Below are positions 1-7,957 of a stretch of 16,248 nt of DNA, piece by piece. A program made the position numbers and the translations under genes. Source of the DNA: UBA987 sp047620825 (lineage in GTDB: Bacteria; Bacteroidota; Bacteroidia; NS11-12g; UBA9320); contig JBLHOC010000065.1 of assembly GCA_047620825.1 (NCBI GenBank), positions 1 through 16,248 of the forward strand, read 5' to 3'. The first letter of the stretch is position 1. Each line of letters opens with the position of its first letter. The notes beneath the pieces were generated by a model. It ran no database searches. It saw only the letters and a list, made by a program, of their open reading frames with translations, and was not told the DNA's origin.

Positions 1-2
1 AT

Positions 3-1184
3 ATAGGAAACTCTATTATTCCTAGTACTGCAGAAGTGCATAGCATATTTACAAATGAGACTATGACTCAGGTTTACCATGATTCGGTACCAGTGGGCAA
101 GTCTTTGGCTAAAGGTGAATTGCTTTCTCTGGAACTATCAAAATTCCCTGTGACAACTAAAGGTACATACGGTGGCTTGTATTTTATCAAGTACGTATCT
201 GATGGTGAAGCAAGCAACGATACATTACGCAACAACTTCAAAGCTTCTTGGTTAAATTCAGTGGCCATATCCCAGATCAATAGTCCACAAGAAAATGAAG
301 TATTTCAATTGAATGACGATACTGTTAAACCAATATTTACGGTTACCAATACGGGTATAAATGATATTATCTCACCAATATACTACACTGTTCTATTGGA
401 AGAATCTACTAACGAAGTCTACCGCATTGCGGATTCAATTACGAGCTTACTATCAGAAGCAAGTAAAACATTGGCGGTCAATAATTACATTCCTACTAAT
501 ACTGGTACTTACAACATGACGGTGACGATTACCTATCTAGAAGAAAAGTGGGATACGTTATCGCAAGTATTCCATGTCTCTTTAGAAAATGATGTTGCGG
601 CTATAAAATTCGTTTATCCTGAAATTGATTCATTAGTTTTTGCAAACCGTATTTATGCACCCAAAGGTGAGTTCATCAATCTTGGTGATAGTGCTCAGAA
701 ATCTGATTTTAGTGTCTCATTCCTCATTGATATTGATGGCGTTAATAAGTATAACTCAAGCAAAACGATAAATTTGGATTCTGGTGAAGCTTTAACCGTT
801 GTTTTCGATAGCACGTTTAATCCAACTGAACCAGGCCTATACCAAATGTTACTTGTTTCACGATTGGGGACGGATCAAGTAGAATCAAATGACACATTGT
901 TTGGATCATTTCTAGTTGATTTCCATAGTTCCGTGGAGCAAATTGAGCAGCTTGGCATTCAAGTCTATCCGAACCCGTCTAAAGGACAATTTATTGTATC
1001 TACCGAAGTAGGACTAATAGATAAGGTGACCTTGTATGACCCTACTGGCAGAATTGTAAAAGTGCAAGCTCAAATCCAATCTAACAACACAGAAATCACT
1101 GTAAGTCACTTAATTACAGATGTTTATTGGCTTAAGATTAACACAGGCGATGTTATTATTTGGAAGAAAATAATTATCGAGTAA
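3..1184 (+). CDS. C-terminal part of a T9SS-secreted Ig-like repeat protein (5' end outside window)
   Basis: The reading frame is open to the left edge of the window, so the first possible start inside it (GTG at 36) is not the real start and the protein is longer than what is seen. Three repeats of roughly 95 residues can be made out, each ending in a pattern like G-x-Y ... D ... NDT ... F (for example around GTYGGLYF and GLYQMLLV), which suggests CARDB or Ig-like beta-sandwich units. The last 73 residues (from base 963) are a typical type A T9SS sorting domain: VYPNPSKGQF, then LYDPTGR, and a final YWLKIN...KKIIIE strand. The protein should cross the outer membrane through T9SS and have this domain removed. 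It converges on the protease gene with only 2 bases between the stops. The sorting domain is clear; the function of the body is unknown. Confidence 0.85.
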   Translation: MGNSIIPSTAEVHSIFTNETMTQVYHDSVPVGKSLAKGELLSLELSKFPVTTKGTYGGLYFIKYVSDGEASNDTLRNNFKASWLNSVAISQINSPQENEVFQLNDDTVKPIFTVTNTGINDIISPIYYTVLLEESTNEVYRIADSITSLLSEASKTLAVNNYIPTNTGTYNMTVTITYLEEKWDTLSQVFHVSLENDVAAIKFVYPEIDSLVFANRIYAPKGEFINLGDSAQKSDFSVSFLIDIDGVNKYNSSKTINLDSGEALTVVFDSTFNPTEPGLYQMLLVSRLGTDQVESNDTLFGSFLVDFHSSVEQIEQLGIQVYPNPSKGQFIVSTEVGLIDKVTLYDPTGRIVKVQAQIQSNNTEITVSHLITDVYWLKINTGDVIIWKKIIIE

Positions 1185-1186
1185 GT

Positions 1187-2863
1187 TTATTTTAGTTGCC
1201 CGTTGATTACCTTTAGTATAACCTTATCGCCCCTATTTGAAATACGGTAGAACGACAGGATAATCTCTTTTCCTTCTGGTATATTGTACAATTCCGCCTG
1301 TAGTTTGCCGAATCCTTTTTTATCTAATTCAGCAACAAAGGTTTTCATTGTCTTGTTATATAGAACAAATAGAAAGCGCTTTTTCAACTTAAAGTCACAA
1401 AATGCGAGTGTATCTCCTGGTACATAGAGGTTAACCAATTCTAAATGCTCAAATTCAGTCTTGTCAAAGTCAATCACATGTGCTTTTGTATAATCGAAGT
1501 TCGGATGATTGCCAATCATCATAAGTGCTAAATCAAAATTTGGTAAACCATGCCCTAAAGCATTATCCGGATTTAAGGATAAATGACTCGATTGTATAAT
1601 GACTCTTTTTAATTCTAATGGTGTAAGTGCAGGATCAGCTTGCCATAAGCAAGTGGCTAAACCTGCTATAATTGGTGAGGAATAGGATGTGCCATTGCCA
1701 GTACCAACGCCATAAGTGGTCGCAACAAATGTGTTTTGTCCCAAGGCTGAAACATCAGGTTTTAATCTAAAGTCTGCAGTAGGTCCAGGTGAACTAAAGG
1801 CAGGCGCTTCATTATCGTGATTAATGGCGCCAACGACTAAAATGTCTTCTACATCGGCAGGAAAGTCTAACGTTCCCCACGATTTGTTACCGTCGTTACC
1901 CGCGGAGTTAACAACCAATATGCCGCGCGTTGCGGCAATGCCAGCACCACGACTTATGTAGGTCGTTTTCCCATCTAAGTCTTTATGGGTATGATTTAAA
2001 CGCTTTTCATCAAATGTGTTATAACCTAAGGATGAGTTTATCACATCCACGCCCATGGAGTCAGCTATCTCAGCAGCTCTAACCCAATTTAGCTCCTCTA
2101 GCCAAGTCTCGTATTTATTAGATTCCGTTCGGAATAACAAATAATCGGCACTTGGGGCGGATCCAATCATAGTTTCTGATTTGTTCGCAGCCATACATCC
2201 AAAAACGTGTAAGCCATGATCATCATCATCGTAAACATTGGTCTCTTGATCCACTAAGTCGTTGGTATATAGAATCTGGCCAAATTCTATGACCGTTTTA
2301 AACAAACTGAGTTCGTTCACTTTCCTAAAACCTGCATCAAATATGGCAATGCGCATGCCTTCTCCTCTAAATCCATATTTATGCAACGCAGTACCGTGTA
2401 GCATTTCAAGTTGCCGATAACCATCGCCATACTGTTTTTTAAATTCGTCGCTATCTGGTTCTGTTTCGCTTTGACGGCCAGACTTATTCGTTTGCACGGT
2501 GTTTTTACCCAAGTAAACCACATCATCCACAAAGAATTTAATCTTTAATCGCCATGCGGTATCCATAGACTCTGTAGTAATTACAGCGCCATTCAGCCAT
2601 TTAGATACATACCGAACCTTGATAGATGGCTTGGTAATGTTAAATACATAAGATGCGGTAACTGGAAGGTCTAACGAGTCAATAAGGACATGCCTCTTTT
2701 TGCGTCGATTTAAAGCTCTTTCAGACAGAAATAACTCCGGTTTATTAATATCAGCATAGTTCAGACCTTTGTTATAAAATTGAACAAAAAAGTGGTATTC
2801 CGTTTTGGCGTATGATTCCCCAAATATCAGACACGCGAATATGAAACTTACAACTAACTTCAA
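1187..2863 (-). CDS. Secreted S8 (subtilisin-like) serine protease
   Basis: 558 residues. An N-terminal signal peptide (about residues 1-19, ending ESYA) is followed by a 150-residue segment that may be a propeptide, then a peptidase S8 domain. The catalytic triad is visible: Asp176 in RIAIFDAGF, His216 in DDDDHGLHV and Ser393 in GTSYSSPIIAG, with the oxyanion Asn323 in NSAGND. About 110 residues follow the domain. They lack the YPNP...G pattern of a T9SS sorting domain, so the enzyme may stay in the periplasm or leave by another route. The start is a TTG, the only one that gives a signal peptide, lying 4 bases after the stop of the upstream lipoprotein gene. It is the last gene of the operon that runs leftwards from 5528. 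Its substrate is unknown; processing of the co-encoded lipoproteins or of envelope proteins is only a guess. Confidence 0.9.
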   Translation of the reverse strand: MKLVVSFIFACLIFGESYAKTEYHFFVQFYNKGLNYADINKPELFLSERALNRRKKRHVLIDSLDLPVTASYVFNITKPSIKVRYVSKWLNGAVITTESMDTAWRLKIKFFVDDVVYLGKNTVQTNKSGRQSETEPDSDEFKKQYGDGYRQLEMLHGTALHKYGFRGEGMRIAIFDAGFRKVNELSLFKTVIEFGQILYTNDLVDQETNVYDDDDHGLHVFGCMAANKSETMIGSAPSADYLLFRTESNKYETWLEELNWVRAAEIADSMGVDVINSSLGYNTFDEKRLNHTHKDLDGKTTYISRGAGIAATRGILVVNSAGNDGNKSWGTLDFPADVEDILVVGAINHDNEAPAFSSPGPTADFRLKPDVSALGQNTFVATTYGVGTGNGTSYSSPIIAGLATCLWQADPALTPLELKRVIIQSSHLSLNPDNALGHGLPNFDLALMMIGNHPNFDYTKAHVIDFDKTEFEHLELVNLYVPGDTLAFCDFKLKKRFLFVLYNKTMKTFVAELDKKGFGKLQAELYNIPEGKEIILSFYRISNRGDKVILKVINGQLK

Positions 2864-2867
2864 ACTA

Positions 2868-3518
2868 TTAATTTTTTCTAAATGATATTATTTTCCAACG
2901 ATAATCGAACCCTTTGCGCTTCCCAAATTGCTTTTCAATTGAGACGTATTGGCGTTCAACGAGGCCTACTCCTTCTGCATATAACTCCCACCTTATATCC
3001 TCATCAATGATCGTCGTATCAAATGCCTGATGGACAAAAACGTTATCAGGGAATGAGTCTTGCAGCATGGAACGCTGCTTTTCTGTATCGATGTATCTAA
3101 ACCTATCTTCTAAATCTCCATTCAGTTGGTTTGCATCCCAAAACACTCGATTTTTAACAGGAAACAGCAAATGCATCACAGATTTATTTTGAATAGACCG
3201 TACAGCTCTATAATCATTTTTGTACGTCATCATGGATGAATGGTACACCCAATTTGTGCTATCCGTTTTAAACGACACATCAACGTTATACCTCGTTTCT
3301 GGGCCAGCTACATCCGCAATGCTAACAATCAATTCTTTTCTAAAAAACTTAAAGGTATCAGCGCTCTCCGAAAAATCACGGTATTCAATAGAATCTATTG
3401 CGTATATCCACTCGTTTCCAATTTCAAGTGGAAAATAATCAAACCCGATGTCAACAGGATCTTCAATTTCTCTGCAGGCAATAAGGCCAATGATTAAAAT
3501 AAAAATACTAGTACGCAT
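2868..3518 (-). CDS. Small lipoprotein, family A, second copy (A2)
   Basis: 216 residues with a lipoprotein signal: MRTSIFILIIGLIAC, lipobox LIAC, lipidated Cys15, followed by an acidic REIEDPVD stretch. The mature part shares with the operon's first gene (A1) the motifs YFPLEIGNEWIYAIDS (28-43), FWDAN (126-130), LYAEGVGLV and GFDY (203-206). The shared G-x-x-W-x-Y-x-x-DS and Y-A-x-x-x-GL motifs link it to all four lipoproteins of the operon. No enzyme motif is seen. Its ATG lies inside the end of the preceding gene (11-nt overlap, ATGCGTACTAG), and the protease gene starts 4 bases after its stop, so translational coupling is likely. The family is not one I can name; an envelope-anchored binding or structural role would be a guess. 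Confidence 0.85.
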   Translation of the reverse strand: MRTSIFILIIGLIACREIEDPVDIGFDYFPLEIGNEWIYAIDSIEYRDFSESADTFKFFRKELIVSIADVAGPETRYNVDVSFKTDSTNWVYHSSMMTYKNDYRAVRSIQNKSVMHLLFPVKNRVFWDANQLNGDLEDRFRYIDTEKQRSMLQDSFPDNVFVHQAFDTTIIDEDIRWELYAEGVGLVERQYVSIEKQFGKRKGFDYRWKIISFRKN

Positions 3519-4188
3519 AATTAATTAAGGATCTGGTTAATGATGTTAATGTTCGGTAATTTCCCAGACGGTTATACGTGCCGTGGGAAATGCTTTCACG
3601 CACTAATCCTACTTTCTCGGCATAAAGGCAGTTGTGACGATTGTTGCGATCGAAGACCTGAAACGAGCAGTGCTCCACATTTACGACATTCTTATATTTT
3701 GTGCCGTTTAGGTCGGTATCATATAGAACATCGCCTATAAATCGAGATACACGATACTGGCATTCCGTATGTTGATTGTCCCATGAACGGCCCATTTCAA
3801 GAGGTGTCGTTAGGATAACTAAACTAAGTTTCGGACTTTCATACTCGATTTTGTCACTGTTGAGGATGAGATTGTAATTCCTAAATTTAACAAAAGTTCC
3901 GAGTGAATCATCACTTCTGTAGACCTGAACCATATACGTAAGCTCATTGCGAATTAAGACTGAATCCTCTATGACATGCCGTTCATAATATTTTGTCTTC
4001 ACACCAAACGTGTCTGAGTCGCTGAAAACGGAATCCACACGATAATTCCAAGTGGTATTGACTCTTATTTCTAAATAGTTATCACCAAATCCAGTATATT
4101 GGGGGATCAATATATCTTTCTCGCAACCCAAAAAAAGGAAGCATAGAATCACAAACAGTCCAGTATGCTTAGTCAATCTAAAACGCAT
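3508..4188 (-). CDS. Small lipoprotein, family B, second copy (B2)
   Basis: 226 residues. The signal MRFRLTKHTG...LFLGC ends in lipobox FLGC with Cys22, followed by EKD. It is the closest relative of the upstream gene (B1). Both have FGD-[ND]-Y near residue 34, a W-x-Y-x-[IV]-DSV motif near 50 and, at identical positions, LTTPLE (126-131) and Cys143, followed by a W/HC motif (Cys174 here, Cys173 in B1) and Y-[AV]-x-x-VGL. This points to a recent tandem duplication with both cysteines kept, possibly as a disulfide. Cys187 is extra here. It ends LINYAY, and the last codons contain the start codon of the next gene. The function is unknown. Confidence 0.85.
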   Translation of the reverse strand: MRFRLTKHTGLFVILCFLFLGCEKDILIPQYTGFGDNYLEIRVNTTWNYRVDSVFSDSDTFGVKTKYYERHVIEDSVLIRNELTYMVQVYRSDDSLGTFVKFRNYNLILNSDKIEYESPKLSLVILTTPLEMGRSWDNQHTECQYRVSRFIGDVLYDTDLNGTKYKNVVNVEHCSFQVFDRNNRHNCLYAEKVGLVRESISHGTYNRLGNYRTLTSLTRSLINYAY

Positions 4189-4837
4189 AAGTCAATAAGG
4201 ATTTGGTTGTTACTGTTTGAACCTGTCTAAACTTACTAAAAATTGTTTCACTCAACAAACCTACATCTCTAACATAGGTTGACTTGTGGACGTAAGAATA
4301 ATCAAATCGATAATGCTCGCAATGTGTTACGTCAACCATGTCTTCATACATCACATCATTGTGGCTATAAGTATTTACATTATTACTAACGCCTGAATAA
4401 GGATATAGGCAAGTGTTGCATAAATTATTCCATTGACTCCCAACTTCTAAGGGTGTAGTCAAAATGATTAAGTTGTAATCCCACCCCATTCTTATTAATC
4501 GATCTTTGTACATAACTAAAGTATATCTTCCAGATTTTGTAAATCCAAATAAAGAATCATAACTATAATAGGTGTCTATATAATATGTGATGCTATTCCG
4601 TTCTTTAAGTGAATCCACCACTACCTCTTTTTGGAAAAAGTGAACTGTTCTATTCAAGAGACCTGTTTCTTTATAAACCGAATCGATAGCATATACCCAT
4701 TCAGTACCAACCCTCAGTTTAACATAATCATCACCAAAACTGGTATCACTTTGAACCGTAAAATCTTTATCGCAAGATGAGAAAATCAGTATGCTTGCTA
4801 CGACCAACATGAACCATATGCCTTGCTTATCTTTCAA
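4178..4837 (-). CDS. Small lipoprotein, family B, first copy (B1)
   Basis: 219 residues. A positively charged N-terminus (KDKQ), a hydrophobic stretch and FSSC with Cys22 make a lipoprotein signal, followed by DKD. The start is TTG, which overlaps the stop of the preceding gene by 11 nt (TTGAAAGATAA). An ATG nine codons later would leave a signal with no basic residues, so TTG is preferred. Internal landmarks are FGDDYVKLRVGTEWVYAIDS (34-53), LTTPLE (126-131), Cys140 and Cys143 as a CxxC, Cys173 in THCEHY and YVRDVGLL. It ends LLTYAF, matching LINYAY of its sister gene. The role is unknown; a beta-rich, membrane-anchored fold is likely from composition. Confidence 0.83.
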   Translation of the reverse strand: MKDKQGIWFMLVVASILIFSSCDKDFTVQSDTSFGDDYVKLRVGTEWVYAIDSVYKETGLLNRTVHFFQKEVVVDSLKERNSITYYIDTYYSYDSLFGFTKSGRYTLVMYKDRLIRMGWDYNLIILTTPLEVGSQWNNLCNTCLYPYSGVSNNVNTYSHNDVMYEDMVDVTHCEHYRFDYSYVHKSTYVRDVGLLSETIFSKFRQVQTVTTKSLLTYAF

Positions 4838-5528
4838 ACGTTTTCAGTGTGTATGTGTAATCAAAACCACTTGGAATCTCTGTGGAATCACCAATTGTTT
4901 TTTTAACCCAGTGAATTTGATTCGAATATACTAATCCAATGTGTTTCGCATACTTCTCTATGCCATAATTTCTCAACGTCTTAAAGGACTCGTCTCGCTG
5001 CACAATGTGAATGGTGTTTTTGTATGTTTGAGCTCCAATAACATCACTTTCTAACACTTCCAATATTTCATATTCTTCTTTGGTTTTGGTGTTGTACACA
5101 TTTGCATCCCAAAATTTATACAAGGTTGGAGGAAACACAAGGTTGATTACCCGAACATTTGAATCTAGAATTTCTGCTCGAAAATCAACAATACGTTTGG
5201 TCAGTGTTCTTTCGAAATTGAATGAACCATCTACAGAGTCTGTTCGAAAAACATCTACAATACTGCCTCTCACACCGCTATTGTCAAGAAAAGTATCAAC
5301 AACAGCGTGCTTCACAAGAAATGAAAAGGTATCGATGGTTTTACCAAAAGCGTCAAAGTGTATAGAGTCTACTTGATATATCCACGTATTTCCAATCTCC
5401 ACAGGAAAATAGGCATAACCAACATCTTCTGATTTTGGCTCTAATTCATTTTTACGACAGCCTAATTCCGAAAAGGCTATTAAGCCTAGCGAAGCGAGTA
5501 GTATAAAGTAAATAAATCGTTTCATCAT
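4827..5528 (-). CDS. Small lipoprotein, family A, first copy (A1), first gene of the operon
   Basis: 233 residues. MMKRFIYFILLASLGLIAF precedes SELGC (lipidated Cys24), followed by RKNELEPKSED. Shared with A2 are YFPVEIGNTWIYQVDS (40-55), a FP...FWDAN block ending at residue 143, EKYAKHIGLV and a C-terminal GFDYTYTLK (221-229). Two adjacent ATG codons start the gene; either would serve. It is the first gene of the leftward operon and diverges from folD, with about 115 bases between the two starts. The family resembles the many uncharacterised Bacteroidota lipoproteins with a YFPL-x-x-GN-x-W-x-Y opening, but I cannot assign a function. Confidence 0.85.
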   Translation of the reverse strand: MMKRFIYFILLASLGLIAFSELGCRKNELEPKSEDVGYAYFPVEIGNTWIYQVDSIHFDAFGKTIDTFSFLVKHAVVDTFLDNSGVRGSIVDVFRTDSVDGSFNFERTLTKRIVDFRAEILDSNVRVINLVFPPTLYKFWDANVYNTKTKEEYEILEVLESDVIGAQTYKNTIHIVQRDESFKTLRNYGIEKYAKHIGLVYSNQIHWVKKTIGDSTEIPSGFDYTYTLKTFER

Positions 5529-5559
5529 ACAGTTAACGCGGCATAGTGTATCGCTAATA

Positions 5560-5566
5560 CAAAGTA
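5560..5566 (-). promoter_or_regulatory. Weak candidate -7 element for the lipoprotein/protease operon
   Basis: On the minus strand TACTTTG lies about 31 bases before the first ATG of the operon. It is like the Bacteroidota TAnnTTTG box but with one spacer base missing, and no clear -33 TTG is seen. The position fits; the match is imperfect. Confidence 0.25.
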
Positions 5567-5612
5567 GCTCATTTATTCCCTAGAATAGTAAACGTAATTT
5601 TACTGATATGCC

Positions 5613-5620
5613 TACTTTTG
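5613..5620 (+). promoter_or_regulatory. Bacteroidota -7 promoter element of folD-queE
   Basis: TACTTTTG is a perfect match to TAnnTTTG, ending 23 bases before the ATG at 5644. Transcription would start near 5625-5628. That lies downstream of the longer possible folD start at 5608, so the box also fixes the start codon. A convincing -33 TTG was not found. Confidence 0.6.
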
Positions 5621-5643
5621 CCGACAAATTTAGATTGACAACT

Positions 5644-6519
5644 ATGTTATTGAAAGGTAAAGAAGTCGCAGATCAGATAAAAATAGAGATTGCAAAAGAG
5701 GTGGAAACGGTTGTAGCCAAAGGCTTCCGACCTCCTCATCTAGCTGCTATTTTGGTAGGAGAAGATGGCGCAAGTAAAACCTACGTAAAAAACAAAGAAT
5801 TAGCTTGCGAAAAGGTTGGTTTTCAGTCAACATTAGTTCGCATGGCAGACACAGCAACTGAAGCAGAAGTGCTGGCAAAAATAGAAGAGGTAAACAATGA
5901 TGCAGGTATTGATGGATTGATTGTTCAATTACCATTACCTAAGCATATATCAGAACACAAAGTAACTCAAGCTATAGATCCAGCTAAGGACGTGGATGGC
6001 TTTCACGACGTAAGTGTTGGCAGACTGACAAAAGGTCAAGACACCTTTATAAGCGCAACACCTTTCGGTATCATTCAATTATTGGAGCGATACGAAATTG
6101 AAACAAGTGGAAAGCATTGTGTTGTTATTGGTAGAAGTAATATTGTTGGACGACCAATGAGTATCTTAATGTCAAGAAGTGGCAATCCTGGTAACTGTAC
6201 GGTAACCCTTTGTCATAGTAGAACGGTTGACTTACCATCTTATACCAAATCTGCGGATATATTAATCGTTGCTTTAGGAATTCCTGAATTTGTTAAAGGC
6301 GATATGGTTAAGCCGGGAGCAACTGTCATTGACGTTGGAATTACCCGAGTGGATGCTGATACGCCACGTGGATATGTGTTGAAAGGTGATGTGGAATTTG
6401 AGTCATCTGAAAAGGTTGCTGGTTATATTACTCCGGTTCCAGGGGGCGTTGGACCAATGACTATCATCGGATTAATGCAAAACACATTGAAGTCTCACAA
6501 ACTAAAATTCAATAGCTAA
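5644..6519 (+). CDS. folD: Bifunctional methylenetetrahydrofolate dehydrogenase / methenyltetrahydrofolate cyclohydrolase FolD
   Basis: The enzyme interconverts 5,10-methylene-, 5,10-methenyl- and 10-formyl-tetrahydrofolate in the cytoplasm, supplying one-carbon units for purines and formyl-Met-tRNA. With the start at 5644 (MLLKGKEVAD) it has 291 residues, the normal size. Family motifs are complete: GEDGASKTYVKNKELA with Tyr47 and catalytic Lys51, DGLIVQLPLP (Gln95), KDVDGF (Asp118), the nucleotide-binding VIGRSNIVGRPM (about 161-172), CHSRT and the C-terminal YITPVPGGVGPMT. An in-frame ATG at 5608 would add 12 residues unlike FolD and lies on the promoter element, so it is rejected. queE starts 1 base after its stop, so the two genes form an operon. 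Confidence 0.95.
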   Translation: MLLKGKEVADQIKIEIAKEVETVVAKGFRPPHLAAILVGEDGASKTYVKNKELACEKVGFQSTLVRMADTATEAEVLAKIEEVNNDAGIDGLIVQLPLPKHISEHKVTQAIDPAKDVDGFHDVSVGRLTKGQDTFISATPFGIIQLLERYEIETSGKHCVVIGRSNIVGRPMSILMSRSGNPGNCTVTLCHSRTVDLPSYTKSADILIVALGIPEFVKGDMVKPGATVIDVGITRVDADTPRGYVLKGDVEFESSEKVAGYITPVPGGVGPMTIIGLMQNTLKSHKLKFNS

Positions 6520-6520
6520 T

Positions 6521-7117
6521 ATGAAACTGCCTGTGATGGAGCAGTTTTACACCATACAAGGTGAGGGGAAATATACAGGTCATGCTGCGTATTTCATACG
6601 ACTTGCTGGTTGTGATGTGGGGTGCGTTTGGTGTGATGTAAAGGAAAGTTGGGATGCTGAAGGATATCCGACCTTTTCGACAGAAGATTTGGCTACGACT
6701 GCAGCTAAGCACCCATGTGATATTGTTGTTATCACTGGTGGAGAACCTTGCATGTACGATTTAACGGCACTCACTACTGCAATTCGGAATGCAGGTAAAC
6801 GCGTCCATATTGAAACCTCTGGTGCCCACCCTATACGAGGCAACTTTGATTGGATCACATACAGTCCAAAAAAATTTAAAGCACCTATTCCAGAAAGTGC
6901 GCTACTCGCCGACGAATTAAAGGTTATTGTATTCAATCAATCTGATTTTGAATGGGCAAAAACACATCAAAAAGAAGTGTCCGAGGATTGCTTATTGTAC
7001 CTACAGCCTGAATGGTCTAAGCAGGAATTGATGCATCCCAAAATCGTCGACTTTGTGCTGGCACATCCTGAATGGCAAATCGGTCTACAAACGCATAAAT
7101 TCTTAGGTGTAGATTGA
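6521..7117 (+). CDS. queE: 7-carboxy-7-deazaguanine synthase QueE
   Basis: A radical SAM enzyme that converts 6-carboxy-5,6,7,8-tetrahydropterin to 7-carboxy-7-deazaguanine, the step that builds the deazaguanine core of preQ0 and queuosine. It has 198 residues, in the short range for the family. It opens with EQFYTIQGEGKYTG, then binds the iron-sulfur cluster with Cys31, Cys35 and Cys38 (C-x3-C-x2-C, GCDVGCVWC). ITGGEP (71-76) is the SAM-contact motif, and YSPKK, LQPEWSK and LQTHKFLGV are typical QueE signatures. It follows folD with a 1-base gap and shares its promoter. No other queuosine gene is in the window. Confidence 0.95.
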   Translation: MKLPVMEQFYTIQGEGKYTGHAAYFIRLAGCDVGCVWCDVKESWDAEGYPTFSTEDLATTAAKHPCDIVVITGGEPCMYDLTALTTAIRNAGKRVHIETSGAHPIRGNFDWITYSPKKFKAPIPESALLADELKVIVFNQSDFEWAKTHQKEVSEDCLLYLQPEWSKQELMHPKIVDFVLAHPEWQIGLQTHKFLGVD

Positions 7118-7175
7118 TCTTCGAAAGTATTTTATCTCGTTCTTAAAATCACGATGTTTTAGAAGACGATAATAA

Positions 7176-7183
7176 TACCTTTG
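7176..7183 (+). promoter_or_regulatory. Bacteroidota -7 promoter element of the desaturase gene
   Basis: TACCTTTG is an exact TAnnTTTG match, ending 17 bases before the ATG at 7201, which implies a leader of only about 10-13 bases. The run GTTTT near 7156-7160 is the nearest -33-like sequence, at shorter than usual spacing. Confidence 0.6.
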
Positions 7184-7200
7184 CATTTTATTTCAAAAAC

Positions 7201-7956
7201 ATGGCGATTCTATACTTCATGCTTATTTTATGGTACGGTGGATTGTTCTTCCAAACATTCTTCCTGCATAGATATTCTGCACATCAAATGTTTACGATGT
7301 CTGAACCGGCGGTGCGTGTTACTTATGTTTTAACTTGGCTTTTTCAAGGTGCCAATTACCTTAGTGCTTACGGATATGGTGTCATGCATCGAATGCATCA
7401 TGCCTATGCTGATACAGAAAAAGACCCGCACTCTCCCAAATATGACAAGACGTTATTTGCAATGATGTGGCGGACCAAAAAGACATACCAAGATCTTAAT
7501 CAACAGACAGTGACGGTAGATAAAAAATTTACCAAGAATGTGCCACAATGGAAACGATTTGATTTATTCGCGAGTTCAGCTGTTTCAAGGTTGACTTGGG
7601 CGGCACTTTATACGTTGTTTTTTGCCATTTTTGTAACGGCTTGGTGGCAATGGTTTTTCTTACCTGTTGCCTTCTTTATGGCTCCAATTCATGGTGTGAT
7701 CATTAACTGGTATGCCCACATCTATGGGTATGTAAATTACAAACTGAAGGATACTTCAAAAAACCTACTCCCATTTGACTTCCTAATGATGGGTGAAGCT
7801 TATCACAACAATCACCATAAAAATGGTAGTAATGCAAACTTTGGTGTACGTTGGTTTGAAATAGATCCAACCTATATTGTAATGAGAGTATTGCATGCAG
7901 TAGGTTTTATAAAACTTAAGAAAGTTTCTACACACAGTACCATAGACGCCCGATAA
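7201..7956 (+). CDS. Membrane fatty-acid (acyl) desaturase
   Basis: A di-iron integral membrane enzyme that puts a cis double bond into a saturated acyl chain, affecting membrane fluidity. The three histidine boxes that hold the two irons are present: HRYSAH (23-28), HRMHH (63-67) and HNNHH (202-206), spaced as in the acyl-CoA/acyl-lipid delta-9 type desaturase family. Hydrophobic segments lie at about 2-22, 40-60, 133-150 and 150-170. At 251 residues it is compact, without an extra cytochrome b5 or other domain. Electron donors are not encoded nearby. It has its own promoter and converges with the next gene, whose stop is 1 base away. The substrate (CoA, ACP or lipid) and bond position cannot be told. 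Confidence 0.88.
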   Translation: MAILYFMLILWYGGLFFQTFFLHRYSAHQMFTMSEPAVRVTYVLTWLFQGANYLSAYGYGVMHRMHHAYADTEKDPHSPKYDKTLFAMMWRTKKTYQDLNQQTVTVDKKFTKNVPQWKRFDLFASSAVSRLTWAALYTLFFAIFVTAWWQWFFLPVAFFMAPIHGVIINWYAHIYGYVNYKLKDTSKNLLPFDFLMMGEAYHNNHHKNGSNANFGVRWFEIDPTYIVMRVLHAVGFIKLKKVSTHSTIDAR

Positions 7957-7957
7957 T

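Noticed and set aside
3220..3497. Plus-strand frames across the lipoprotein A2 gene
   Set aside because: They are shadows of the coding strand: no start context, no recognisable domains, and overlap with a gene that has a signal peptide and paralogues.
7139..7168. Possible hairpin after queE
   Set aside because: Pairing needs several mismatches or a bulge and overlaps the region expected for the desaturase promoter; not convincing.
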